From positions 150,604,274 through 150,668,273 of the forward strand of contig CM077115.1 of the NCBI GenBank assembly GCA_039619475.1: 64,000 nucleotides of DNA. Reading direction: 5' to 3'. Both the position numbers and the translations under genes were made by a program. The notes beneath the pieces were generated by a model, which saw only the letters and a program-made list of their open reading frames with translations, had not been told where the DNA came from and did not search any database. Of this stretch, positions 44,761-57,700 are shown one piece after another. This stretch comes from Icerya purchasi. Lineage: Eukaryota; Arthropoda; Insecta; Hemiptera; Monophlebidae. Positions within the stretch are counted from its first letter, which is position 1. Every line of letters starts with the position of its first letter.

Positions 44761-45285
44761 ATGGAGATGAATATTGCAACGCCAAAAGAACTGATAGTAG
44801 ATAAAAATTTAAACAAAAATTGGTCTGCGTTTAAGAATTCATTTCACAATTATCTAATCGTTACGGAAAAAGCAAGTCAGACTTGGTGAAAATTGCAATA
44901 TTATTATTCTGTATCAGTGATGAAGGTGAGAAAATATATGATTCGTTTGAACTTTCGGAGGAAGAATCTAAGAATTTCGATAAAATAATATCCAAATTCG
45001 ATGATTACTGTATTCCAAAGAAGAATGTAATAATGGATAGGTTTAAATTTAATAAATATAAACCAATTTACATATGTAACTGAGTTAAAGAATTTAGCGA
45101 AGTATTATGAATTTTTTGTGAAAGAAATGGACTTTCGTGATCGAATGATACTCGCTATTAATAATTTGAATTTATAAGAAAGGTTATTGATAGAATCCGA
45201 TTTTGCTCTTGAACAAGCCGTCAAACTGATTAGAGCTGCAGAAATATCAAAAGGACATCTTAAAGAAATATCTAAAAAAAAAAAT
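44761..45285 (+). pseudogene. Gypsy-like (Mag-type) gag, N-terminal part, decayed
   Basis: It starts at ATG 44761 (MEMNIATPKELIVDKNLNKN then WSAFKNSF). After a frameshift near 44882 it continues VKIAILLFCISDEGEKIYDS, FDDYCIPKKNVIMDRFKF, then VTELKNLAKYYEF, RDRMILAI, and LEQAVKLIRAAEISKGHLKE. This matches gag capsid words of arthropod Gypsy elements (W..FKQ.F..YL, KVA.LL..IG.EA..IY, Y..PR.N...ER..F, YVTELK.LA..C, L..A..I.RAAE.S). Stops at about 45082 and 45176. The zinc-knuckle part lies beyond the inserted LINE. Confidence 0.75.
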
Positions 45286-45399
45286 TACCGCATGAAGTAC
45301 TTAATATTAATTAGTAATATTGCCTGGGGTTCGAATCCCTTAACAATTCTCCAATTCTATCTAGATTTGACTACGGCGCGCGAAATTTTATGGTTCTGC

Positions 45400-46680
45400 C
45401 TCTAAAATGTTAAACCTTCACAAACTAGGCATTATTTAAAATATTACTATACGGCTAATTGCGGGTAACATTAGCTCGTCTTCAGTCACGTGCCTTCAGG
45501 TTGAGACGAGAATTCATCCATTTTTTATAAGAAGAAACATCATAGCCGATAAATTCCCAAGTAAGTAGTGCAACTCCGCTCCAAAACACCGCTCCTGGCT
45601 AGAAGAATTCCTCTATATCGTAAATACAGTCCTGCTTTCATTCCCGTTGTTCCTTCTTCTTACTTCAGAAATCCATACAGCACAAACTTCATAAAACTTA
45701 ACACTAACACTTCTTCACTCGCTCGGCTCGATATCTAACCGTCCTGTCCCTAGTTCACCAGGAACTGGTTTGACAGCATTGCTAGAAATATGTATCTCGG
45801 CTATATCAAAGTGTTCGCCGATGGTGCCAAATTCCTTAGGCCGGTTTTGCTATTGAGGGTGTGACGGTTCAATGGTTCATGCTTTCTCCTGAAGTGCCTG
45901 TGTTCACTACGAAGTTGTTAGCCATTAACAAAGCCTGTGATTATATTCTGAACGTCATTGACGCTCACGAAAAGTTTATGATTTACAGCGGCAGTCAAAG
46001 CGCTTTAATGACGTCGGATAGTAGTTCACTTAATTTTAAATGTAACCCGTTGGTTTATGAAATCAAGCATAAATGTTGTGAGATCATCAATAGAGGTGGG
46101 GAGATTCATTTTTGTTGGATACCTGGACAATCTGGAGTTAGATTGAATGATCTAGTAGATCGCGCAGCCAAGGAAGCGGCTTCAAACGGAATAAGATTCC
46201 CGTTTATTCCCTTCCCCGGCCTACAGCAGAAGATGAAATCTGATAGTCACATTAATCGGATTGAATGCAGAAAATCGCAGATCACCGGTAGGTGTTTTAA
46301 TATCGTTCAGCCTTCAATCCCCCGCACCCTGGTATTTCTCCTTATCCAAAAGTACCTCGGCTCGTTCTACACACAGGTTCGTTACTATTGTATGCAGATT
46401 GAGAATTGAGCATTTCAGCATAGCTTTAAATTTCTCTGACTCCTCGGTGTGTAATAGTGATCATGTTCATACCGATTTCGTGAACGACGTAATCATCTGT
46501 TGTTTCGCTGTGACAGATTTGAGAACCATAGGTCTACGTTTTTTAAAAAATTAATAGCTAGGAACATATTTCCCCCTTACACACTGCACCATACCTTATG
46601 TTGCGGATAGATCACTTTATTCGCAGTATTCAAATTTATTGTAAAAAATAAAATTTCAATTCTGCTAGTCACTAGCAAAG
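45400..46680 (+). pseudogene. LINE ORF2 3' part (RNase H and C-terminus) inserted in the gag
   Basis: RNase H runs from YIKVFADGAK (45805) through FTTKLLAINKACDY, YSGSQSALM, IHFCWIPGQSGVRLNDLVDR to EEAA-like ends, mostly in one frame (45861-46409). The second and third acidic positions are lost: AELLAI is TKLLAI and SDSQSAL is SGSQSAL, so the domain would be inactive. A frameshift near 46385 leads to RLRIEHFSIALNF and VCNSDHVHTDF, the C-terminal region. Exact insertion boundaries are not determined. Confidence 0.75.
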
Positions 46681-46689
46681 TGGTTCCCT

Positions 46690-46913
46690 GCCGAGCCAGG
46701 AAAAAAAAATCAACGTTAATCACACGTTTCAAAATAAAAAGCAGTCAAATCAATATGATTGTAAAAAAGTGTGGTTACAAGAATACAGCTGAGAAATGTC
46801 CCGCATTCGCGTTCAATAAGATCTGTAAAATACGCAGAAAAGTGAGGCACTTCGCTGTCGGTTACTTCAACAGAAACCAATACAAGAATCATTCGTCGTC
46901 CATATTATTTTAA
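46690..46913 (+). pseudogene. Gypsy-like gag, zinc-knuckle part, decayed
   Basis: In one frame: KKCGYKNTAEKCPAFAFNKI then CKIRRKVRHFAVGYF. This is the double CCHC pattern of Gypsy gag (CxxCGxxHxxxKCPAxGxxCxxCxKxNHFAxxC) with several cysteines lost. No protease, RT or integrase follows: the polypurine tract and LTR start come directly after. The element is therefore an LTR-gag-LTR derivative that lost pol. Confidence 0.65.
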
Positions 46914-46924
46914 TGAATATATTT

Positions 46925-46960
46925 AAAAGGGAGAAATGTTAGATTAAGATTTAATATCTA
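46925..46960 (+). other. Polypurine tract and start of truncated 3' LTR
   Basis: AAAAGGGAGAAA directly precedes TGTTAGATTAAGATTTAATA. Homology to the 5' LTR stops after about 24 bases, so the 3' LTR is truncated or replaced. Confidence 0.6.
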
Positions 46961-48025
46961 ATTTTCATGCGACTCTAACCTCTACACGCTTGGCGACATC
47001 AACTGGAGCAAATTTTGTTGATCAATATATTACAGTTTAAATTTATGTGTCAGCTTGGATAATATTTGTTCTGAGTTAGCTGTAAACTTTTTCCACATTC
47101 ATCTCCTCAACGTCTAATTAAAATGTTTTGTAATAGACGTTTTCAAAAATGAATGGATACCGTATAGGTTAATTTTGTATTTGAGAACAGCATGCGCTGG
47201 GGAATAATAAAATTTGATACCACGATTTGTCTGCAAATGCATAGACGCCAAACACATACTTGTTGAATGCATTGATGTACATCTAGTATTGGATACATGG
47301 CAATCTAACGTTACTTCTCTCCCTCATCTAGATATATCAATTTCATCTTAGCCATAGTCCTCCACATATCATACCTCCAAAGCAGGATTTACCTTCCGCA
47401 TTCTCTAATTGCAAATAATGTGTATATAGTTGTTGGTGTGTGGGCTTAGCTCAGGTAAAATATGGTAAACAATAACCGACTTGGATAGCAAACACTACTT
47501 TAACATTTCAGACAAGAAGTATTTTTACATGTAATGTAATAAAGCATTACTCCAAATAAATTATTAATATGTACAGAAATAGTATAATAAATATTACAAT
47601 ATTCCTCACAAAATGCATAGCTAGCCGTATTTTCTCACATAATGATCTGGAGTGCGATAACTTTCAAGATGTATTCACACCAACCAACTAACTTATAAGA
47701 GAACAGTTGAGAGGCATGCTTACCAACCAATATTCACCGGTAAATGTACAATTAGTGTATACCAAAAAAGGAAGAAAAAACTTGAACAATTTTAATGGCA
47801 AACCAACATTTTAAGATCAAAGTACTACATTTCACCTAAAAGTACATCGTTCTTATTAAAATTATACTCAACAAAGCACTTATAACTCAGGTTCATGAAA
47901 AAGCATATAATGTGCAATCACAAAAATGATATAGTGCTAACTTGTTCACCTATGACCAGCTGCATGCTGTATTAATCATTAAGGAGAAAATTATGAAGGA
48001 GCCATACTAAGGAGATAATGTGAAT
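46961..48025. other. Intergenic, no gene
   Basis: AT-rich. TTGGCGACATCAACTGGAGC near 46989 resembles sequence found next to LTR primer-binding sites, but nothing else supports an element. Confidence 0.4.
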
Positions 48026-48033
48026 GGGATCAC

Positions 48034-48477
48034 CAGTCCTGGATTTAGAGGGAGGGGGGTCTGGAGGAGCTGCAGCCCCGGGCCCCGTCTTATAAAAGGG
48101 CCCCCAAGAGACACACTCTTCCGACATGTAATAAAAAATTAATCTATCATTTGTCATATACATCAACTTTTTTTTAAATAAATAGAATTAACTTTACAAA
48201 AGCAAGTGCATTTTTTAATACATTTATTTGTTAATAATTTTGTATCCATTTTGATTTCCTCCTAGAGGAGAAAACTTCGTAATAGTAAAATTTCGAGTTT
48301 TGTAAAAACGTACCAGAAATTTGTTTTAAGTAGTATATAACGAGTCGGAATCCAGGTTTTTAGGAAATATCTGTATGAATGTGTGTGCGTGTGTGCACGC
48401 GCAACACACGCACATACACTATCCTTTTATGCAAATCGTTGGTTAAAATTTACTGAAAAATCCATTGTCTAAAATTA

Positions 48478-48508
<31 letters not shown>

Positions 48509-48716
48509 GGCATTGAAAATTCTACCCATTGTATATATGATATTTAGTTTTGTTTACATTAATAATTATATGTTAATTCATGAATTCAAAATAATATAAT
48601 TAAATTAAATTAAAGATAATTTAGTTATTCTATAAAACTGACAATTCTGTCTCTTCCGCAAAGGGCCCCTAATATTTCCATAGCCCCGGGCCTATCATAC
48701 ATTTAATCTGGGCCTG
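48034..48716. mobile_element. Non-autonomous hAT-type element, 683 bp
   Basis: A perfect 8-bp target duplication GGGATCAC lies at 48026-48033 and 48717-48724. The termini are CAGTCCTGGATTTAGAGGG and, inverted, CAGGCCCAGATTAAATG. Subterminal GC-rich motifs (CCCCGGGCCC) occur at both ends. No transposase ORF. The 8-bp duplication and CAG-type ends fit the hAT superfamily. It contains a TA microsatellite and a T run near 48477-48509. Confidence 0.85.
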
Positions 48717-49377
48717 GGGATCACACCAATATTTGCTAAGATATTTATGTGCGCCAATTTTAAGAGGCATGCAACAATAAGAAGTATTGTACTAAATGGT
48801 GATGAAATAGTTGTTGGATATTAAAAAAGAAATATTATGCTTCCAAACAACAGCCCAACAATAAATAGCTTATTCAACATTATTTATATGTATAATGTCC
48901 TAAAGAGGCAGTAATGAATATCTAAATATAGCAATTAATTAGATTTGTTATTTAATTATGTAAGTTTATTTTATTACATACTTAAATATAAACATTAATG
49001 CTTCAATTTTCAAAAAAAATGTCATTTTTAAACAAAATTATATAATTTAAACCATTAATTTTTAGCTAGTAAAATACTTAGTTTGATGTATAATTAAACC
49101 ATACACATTTGTAATGTATAAAAAAATAATGATATCTATATTGTGCATACTCGTATGTATTTTAAAAATTCTAATTAGCATATAAGAAAAATAAATTTGA
49201 GTGTTAACATATCCTTATAAATCATTCTCAAATGAAATTCATTTTAGAATAATTCTATTATTGAAGTCTTTCTATAATACTCCTTAGAATAAAATGTAAC
49301 CTAAACATAATTGTTATAAATATTACATCTAGTTTTATTGATTTAAATATTCAATTAAATTATTTGATATCAAAATA

Positions 49378-49744
49378 GCGATAACCTAGTTGCTAGAGCG
49401 CTTGACTTCCGATATGGAGGTCACAGGTTCGATCCCGTGCGACGACGAACTTATTACAAGAATTAAATAAATAAGAAATCGTTAATAATCACGTGGAAGG
49501 CAATGGAAAACCACCCCGTTCAACATCATATGCGCGCTAGGTCAGTACACAGCAGACATAAATAGGACTGCACTTGTAGCGCGATAACAAGCGGCTACTA
49601 TCAGTTCCCAATGTAGTATTGCATGTGTACACCTGCGTTGCATATTATAATTGCCTGGTACACAACCTATATCGGTACAGTTAAAAATGTAAGAATAGGT
49701 TGCGCCAACGCGCTACGCAGCATACAGCACCTTAAGAAGAAGGA
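49378..49744 (+). mobile_element. Full-length tRNA-derived SINE with 12-bp target duplication
   Basis: Flanked by GATATCAAAATA at 49366-49377 and 49745-49756. The head (about 49378-49446) is tRNA-like with an A box (TAACCTAGTTGCTAGAGCG region) and a B box (GGTTCGATCCC), so it carries an internal RNA polymerase III promoter. The body contains GTGGAAGGCAATGGAAAACC, a core seen in other animal SINEs, and the 3' end is AAGAAGAAGG, like the GAA tails of the RTE LINEs in this window. The perfect duplication suggests a young insertion. Confidence 0.9.
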
Positions 49745-49756
49745 GATATCAAAATA

Positions 49757-50810
49757 CTCATATTATGGGATAAACATGGATGGATCAAGTTAATTACAGA
49801 ACAATGATGAAGATGTTTGTGTAATACACATATCGTGGATAATGTACGTGCAATTGTAAATTATCCAAATATTTCATACAGTGCCTATAAATTTTATAAA
49901 TCATACTTTTCAGTAGCATACGAAAGAAACCAGTACATTTTCTTTAACTACATGCACTAACTGTTTAGATTATTAATTCAGTTATTCAGTAATAAATTAA
50001 AACGATATTTCACAGATTGACTTGTCTCTTTCAAAAATTACATTAATTTTTTTTTTTTTTAATAAATAAGTCATGGATCTTACTAGGGAAGTATGCCCAT
50101 TATGTGAGTGTTCAACACTCTTATTATCGTTTATTCTAGTACACAAAATTACAGTTAATCATTCTTACTACCTAAATCTAACATTAAACTGAAAAAAAAA
50201 AAAAAAGAAAATATATCAATCAACGCAATCATATATATAAATAGCACAATAATACACCCGTACATAGGGGTCACTTACATATTAAACGTCGCATACATTA
50301 ATATAGAGAAAAGAAAAAGGAAGGAAACCGGTTAAAATGGAGTCTAAAAGAACCCTAAAAAATACAACAATAATAAAAGGAAAAGAGGACGGAGCAAAAC
50401 TCTTACTGGATAATGTGTAAATATTTATTTTTTCACATAATGTATAATATTTTGTTTATTTACTGATAATACAGCACAAAGTAGTAAATACATTTAACAC
50501 ATTTAATTTAAAGCAATTGTTAAATAATAATCAATTGAAACATTTTAAAAAATTCTACAAAATCATTTAATATTTCAAATAAACACATCATTTTTTTGTG
50601 TGCATTAAATTATGTAGAAAGAATACATGCTTACCAAGTTTTTTTAATTATGTACTTTATAATAGCAGACTGAAAAATAGCTAATTTTATAAAAAAAACT
50701 CAATGACAATTTTTTTAAAAATATATTGAATTTTTAATACAAATGTATTTATTATTATGTTTTAAGCAGGGCTTGAAAGTTGAATAATAATACGGCTTAT
50801 GTCCTTGAAA
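49757..50810. other. Intergenic, no gene
   Basis: AT-rich; poly(T) at about 50048-50060 and poly(A) at about 50191-50206. Nothing recognisable. Confidence 0.5.
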
Positions 50811-51215
50811 AATACAGCTTAAGCTTTCGGCTTTTGGCTGTTTGAATTCGAAATATGGCTTGGGCTTTCGGCTTTTGGCTGTTTAAATTTAAAATACAGT
50901 TTAAGCTTTCAGCTTTCGGCTTACGAAATGAATTTCAATAGATGTACATTAAAATCATTTACTAATTACTATGCATTAAACTATTAAGCATTACTACTGA
51001 AACTTCAACTTTTTTCTTTCCGCACAAAAATAGAAGTTTTTAAAAACAATTTCTTATGTGAATAATTATGTCAAAAATGCAAAATCAAGAAATTTAAAAA
51101 AAAAAGCTTAAGCCGAATATAAAGCTTAATTTAGCTTTTTTAGAAATACAGCTTAAGCTGTCGTCTTTCGACTGTTTAAATTTTGAATATAGCTTAAGCT
51201 TTAGGCTTTTAGCTT
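50811..51215. repeat. Degenerate ~42-bp repeats rich in AGCTTAAGC and TTTCGGCTTTTGGCTG
   Basis: About three units of ~42 bp at 50811-50930 (AATACAGCTTAAGCTTTCGG, then CTTTTGGCTGTTTRAATT). Related units lie at 51145-51215, and an inverted AGCTTAAGCC lies near 51105. It sits 400-800 bases upstream of ALG7. Confidence 0.7.
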
Positions 51216-51601
51216 ATATTATTTAAATGTAAACTTGGATTTTGTGAAATAAATAAGTCATCATCATTTTTACTAAATGAAGAAATCACGTGACGCACAA
51301 ATGAGGGAATTAAAACTATTATAAATGATAAAAGAAATTGTTAAATTGGTTTTATTTTTAGTCTACTGAGTAATACATATTTTTAAAAACATTCTTGAAT
51401 AAATGTAAATTAAAGCAATTTTTTTGTTTATTAAAAATCAGAGTATGAAACAAATCGTTCATTTAGCAACGTTGTATTCGACAATTTTTTTCCGTCACTG
51501 AGCTGTATATTTCAAATCTTCCATTCATAACATACTGATAAGAAATGAATAACTGATAAGCTGAGACGTGTTACCGAAAAATAACGTTTATAATTTTAAA
51601 C

Positions 51602-51771
51602 ATGGATATTAGAACTAATACTGCATTTGATCTCAATTATTTATTATTTAATTTCATTTTTAGTTGTATAACGTTTATTTTTACCGTTAAACTTATTCCT
51701 CGTTTAACTAAAATGTTTATTAAAGCAAATCTATACGGTATCGACGCTCACCGAAAAGAAAAGGTTAAATT
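51602..51771 (+). CDS. ALG7: ALG7 exon 1
   Basis: It starts at ATG 51602 ([20 protein letters not shown]), with the first membrane segment at about residues 10-33, then [20 protein letters not shown]. The donor TT/GTAAGT is in phase 2. The start is chosen because it gives the family's usual short N-terminus and no better upstream ATG is in frame with coding character. Confidence 0.93.
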
Positions 51772-54700
51772 GTAAGTATTTGTAAAAATATAAAATTGAT
51801 TTCAAATATCAATCGAAATGTGTATAATTATGGAAATATTTAAAAATTAATTATAACTTTAAAATTAAACAATTTATTTTTAGTATTCGAAATTTAGATT
51901 ATGTAACATTGTTTATATTTGTCTTCATTATTATAACAAGATTTTTTTACTTTATGAAACTAAATTATAAAAGAATAATTCTATAGATATAGAAATATTT
52001 CAATTTTTAGGCCGGAAGCAATGGGTGTGGTTACCGGTTGTATGTATTTGATTACTCTGTTTCTATTCATTCCAGTCCCGTTTAGCAAACACATATCGGA
52101 TGTAACCTATTTCCCGCATAATGAGGTACAAAAACGTAATAATTGTAATAGTAACTTGTGCGGATATTTCGGTTTCGATTTTATTTTTCTGATATTTAAA
52201 CAACAATACACAACATCTTGAAATTTCAGGAAATGTTAATTTGCAATAAATAGTAATTTTCAGTTTGTAGAAGTGATTGCTGCACTTCTGTCGATTTGCT
52301 GCATGTTGCTATTGGGATTCGCAGATGATGTGTTGGATTTACGATGGCGTCATAAATTAATTTTACCGACTGTAGCATCATTGCCGTTATTAGCTGTATA
52401 CTTCATTAATATAAATTCTACAACGATAATTGTACCGAAGCCATTGCGTACTGTGCTCGGTTTATCGATAAATTTAGGTAATTTTTTCATTAGCATATGT
52501 TTGACCGTATAAATTACCGGTTCTATTCTCTTCTACATCCTAATCTGATTCGGGACGTCGAAACCGGATTTTCTGTTATATTAATAAGTTTGATTAATGA
52601 TGTCCGTTGTTTAATTTCTTAAACCGATTGCAGGTATTTTGTATTATGTTTATATGGGAATGTTAGCAGTATTCTGCACAAACGCGATTAATATTTTAGC
52701 CGGTATCAATGGATTAGAGGTCGGACAAAGTTTAGTCATAGCGTGCTCCATAGCCCTGTTTAATGTCAAAGAACTTTCCGAATTACCGAAGTTTCACGTA
52801 TTATCTTTATATTTTTTATTGCCATTTATAGCGGTATCAGCAGCGATACTAATTTATAATTGGTAAGTTAAGTTATATTGCTTTCGATTTTTTTACGCGT
52901 TTCATTTCTGTTAAAAAAATGTATAAAAAATGCGGCCAAAAAAATTATTTAAATATTTTTACTTTCCTACCCGGTTTCGTTAACGTTACAAAATGGCAAT
53001 AATTAGTTTTTACGTCTAGTAACTATCGATAGAAATTGAATAAGAAAAAGAATACTTCGAAATTACTCAAAATTTGTGCTTTATTTTCAAAATTTTTATG
53101 CATATATACTAATTCACCGCGTGATAACTTTTAAAAAAATTATAACTACAGGTATCCAGCTCGAGTGTTTGTTGGCGATACATATTGTTACTTTGCCGGT
53201 ATGATATTTGCTGTAGTCGGTATATTGGGACATTTCAGTAAAACGGTTATTCTGTTTTTTATTCCGCAGGTTTTCAACTTTATATATTCCCTTCCCCAAT
53301 TATTCCATCTTGTGCCTTGTCCAAGGCATCGTATGCCAGTGTAAGTAGTAAAAAAAAAAATACTCTGTACACTTTTATAATTATAAATAGAATTTACGAA
53401 TTTTTAAACAGTTTTAATTACTGTTTGCGCAACGAATAGAATTATTTAAAATATACACTTCTTTCGCAAACATTTGTTAAATACTAATAGAGTTCATAAA
53501 CTGTTGATAAATTTTACGAAAAAAATTGTAACTCTTTATATTACATTTCTATTTTCACTAGATTAATGAAGAAATTAAAAACAATTTAGATAGAAATAAA
53601 ACAACCTATAGAGCTTTCAGAATATTTAAAAACTGTGAAAGTAAAAGTTATTAAATGTAATCGCGTTTTATCCAGGAGATACGGTTACAGTTGTCTATTC
53701 TGAATAAAAATTTCTACAGAAAGAGAAAAACATATTTATGAAAGAAAATTCTAATGAAATCGTAATTTAAATTGATCGTTAGATTTTACCGAAACTTTGC
53801 TGTGGTGAAAGAATTTCATAAATACGATTTTCAACAATTTCGCCATGAACTGACAGACTACGAGTAAACCCAAAAATAATATTTTTCTAAACGCTGAAAA
53901 TGATTATTTTAAAAAATTAAAGCCGCATCTAGAACACAATTGTATCAGAAAAAAAAAAAAATGATAAAAAAAAACGTCTGGTAAACGTATGCAGTGAATT
54001 TTTGAATGCTGATACTTAACGCGCTGTATATGTGTAAGAGAAGAAGAATAATATTTTCTTACGTAGGCGTAACAGTACTTAATTTTATTGTGTACTATTG
54101 AAGTATTTGCAATTCAATGTGGCTGTCTAGAATATACAAAAAATTTCATTTGTGCTAAATTCTGTTAGCTTGAATAAGATCTAAAAAAAAATTTCCGACA
54201 GTTCCTTTTTCTCTCGGATTTTTTTTTTTTTAAAGTGGATGTGCTCATTTTAATTTTTTTTTAAACTAAAATGATAATTATCAAAGCGAAAAAAACACGT
54301 GAATTACTTCTATGTCATATTTATCAGATATGTATAATGTACATTGTTTCTTTTATTATACTTCTCCTCTATACAAACAGCGACACATGTACCTTTGTTT
54401 ACATTTTACCTAGCGATTCTTTAAGCGTAAACTGCTCACACAATTTGCATAATTTAACCTAAACAAATTAAATATTATTATTTCTGTTCCATCTGTTCTG
54501 AATTTATAATTATTGCCATTTCGAAGTATTAACGTGGTTTTTTAATATAACCTTTCCTTAGGATTATCGGAAATATTGGAAAATATGTGTAGAACTTTAA
54601 AAAATTCACTGTTACGTCGAATTAAAAACAATCTGTAATTATAATTGCAAATTGCTACTTTAAATTGTTTTTACATAGTTGAAATTAATCTCATTCAATA

Positions 54701-57700
54701 GATTAAATCGTGACGGTTTATTAGAAGCAAGTTATGTCGAATTTACACTGGATGAAGTAAAACCGCTCGGGAAAGTATTTTTACGTATCTTCCGATTTTT
54801 TCATCTGATCGATGTATCTGCCTCGAAGCCGGGACTCTTCCGATGTAATAATTTTACGCTTATAAATTTAGTTCTGATTTTCTCTGGACCATTGCGTGAA
54901 GAAACATTAACAACGAATTTGTTAATCATTCAAGTAAGCATTTTATTTTATTTATGCACTAGCTGTTACCCACGGCTTTTAAATCTGTACTTGGAAATTT
55001 AAAAAAAAAGATTTTGTATCTGGAATTATATTTATGTAAAGATCTTCTCTCTCTCTTTGGAAAACATGTTGGTTTCTATTCTTGCTTCCTGCTGCTTGTG
55101 TGCTTCAAATAAACTGACTTCACTATTACGTACTTGAACGGTTTCCAATCATGCTTCCGGTTACTTGTTTGTTTCTGACGAATGTGCTTGAGCAGTATGT
55201 ACCCTAACGGTTTCTGATCGTGCCTCCCGTTGTTCGTCTACTTCAGACAAACGGACTTGAGTGGTAAGTACTGGAACGGTTTCTAGTCTTGCTTCCTGTT
55301 ACCCACGGCTTCGCCCGCGTATTACTACCCGTTTAAATCTGTACTTGGAAATTAATAAAAAATTGTTGTATCTGGAATTATATTTGTGTAAAGGTTCTTT
55401 CTCTCTTTGGGAAACCTGTTTATCGCCGTCCAACATAAAATAGTTTTCACGTTTCACGTTTAGCTGAAGATTATCGATCTTTCCATAACCTCTGTCGTGA
55501 TCTGACAAAAAATTTTGCTCAACTAAACAGCACACACAGCCATCATTTTGAAGGAGACGAGTTATTCACACAGTGATCTCCCCCATAATTACGTATTTAG
55601 GAGAAAATCTTGACTCATATCTTTCAATCTCTCAGTTTCGAGCACATTATTGAAATTAATTTATTACCACAACAGCAAACTACAGAGTAGTGTTGAGTAA
55701 GGATTTCAAATTTCAATATACTCGTAAGTAACATTCCGGTAACAAATATTAAAAATTAACAATACTTTTTTTTTTTGTACAGCAGCAAGGCTAGGAGTGA
55801 ACCACGGCGTCGCCCGTGTATTCTTCTTCTTCGTGCAACCCGATTCAAGTATAGCTCTTAACCACTTTTCATAGACTCCGCTATTTGACGAAATGCGTCT
55901 CGACTTCTTGCGACCTGGAATAATTCTTCTAATATTGTAACTTCAGTCCATATCTTAATATTTTGGAGCCGAGAAATTCTTCTTTCTCTTCCCCTTTTCC
56001 CTTCTACCGCTCCAATCATTATTGTTTGCAGAAGGTGATATGTTGGCCCTCTCATAAAATGTTCAAAGAAATTTGTTTTTCGTTTTCTAATTATTCCATT
56101 AGTACCGGATCCGTTCTCATCAATTGTAGCGCCTCCGCATTACTGTAGTTGCGTGAATGACATTTCCGGTAGCAAATATTAAAAATTCCGTTGCATAATT
56201 TTTTATTTCTCTGTAAAAAATAATAGAAATCGCTACCATTTTTTTAAACTCTCGACAATGAGTACAATAATTAGGCTAGGTGTGCGACTTGTTTGTTTAG
56301 ATCATGTCATGGAGCTTTGATGATTTCAGTATCGCAAAATGAGAAGTAATGGAACGCAACGTATTTATTACACTTACGCCAGAAGTTAATAAAATGTTAT
56401 TTAGAGTTTATTATTTACCAAAATAATCATTTTATTTAAATTTTAATTGATGATTTTTACGGTTCTGAATGCACTAAAGATATACTCACCACCGATAACA
56501 CACTGAACTATCGCTTTCAATTTAATTCTTCTGCGCAAAAAAATATTAATATTTAATGCGGAATTATTTGTTATGAAATCATGTGACAGCAGAACTGTCA
56601 AACTGAACGTCACATCGTGATGCCATTTTTACAGGTTTTTTTTTTATTGTTCCGATTTTTTCGATGGATTTTTCCAGAATTTTCTTTCATACAAACCTTG
56701 TGCTGGGACAATTGCGAACACAACAAAAAAAAAAAAAAAAACAACCAAATCGAGAGCGCCGTTCTCAAGTTATGATCTTTTATACATGCGCAATTGATTT
56801 TTACATATATATATATATATATACTATTAAAGGAACTCGTCGAAACCCGACGAACGACAGAACTCACAACCGCGATTAAATACCGAAGAGCAGTGAAGAA
56901 TACCGCGTTTTCCACATTTATTTACATCATAGTCGCATAAATAACACATACTGGAATAATTTCTTTACTGTGACGCCATCTATCAGCAATGCGGGTAACC
57001 GCTGTTTTGGCTAGGTGGCCACACTTTCGATCAATTTTTATTTCTTTTTATGACTTTTAAATAGCGTAAATTGTTCCCCATGACCCCATAAACAAACTGT
57101 CCAAATTTCATAAAAATCGAATGGATAGTTTCAGCGTCCATCGAGGACATACAGACATACATATATACATAACAACATCCATTCATTTTTATATATATAT
57201 ATATAATATAGGTTATCATATTTACACATAAAAATATTAAATTATTCGTGAAAACATTTATTTATTTTTTTCTTTTAATTAATTTTTTTGGGGAGGGCAT
57301 TTTTATCAAAAATTAAATTATTTGTGAAATCATTTAAAAAAAAAAAAAAAAAAGGAAAAAATATATTTAAATCAGTAATTCTTTTTCCAGCTTTGATTTT
57401 CAACACTGGACGACCAGAAATTAGAAAATAAAAACCTACGTATAGAGTTAAAAATGGAATAATATGAAGAATCTTTGATTTTCTATAAAATGCTCTTAAA
57501 TGATAGGGTTTTTTTGACCAAGTTTTAACTTTATTGTATCTTGTCGTATAATTTATCAAATAACTTTAGTTATTACAAAGGATGGTCTGTTCTGTACAAG
57601 AGGCACAAAGTAGTACTCACTGAGCACTAGCGTGGGATGAGAGTAAGCGTACGGAATGTAATCAAGTCGGAAGTTTATTGAAAATTTAAAAAAAAAAATA

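Noticed and set aside
49378..49446. Functional tRNA gene
   Set aside because: A and B boxes are present, but the sequence continues into a SINE body with tail and target duplication.
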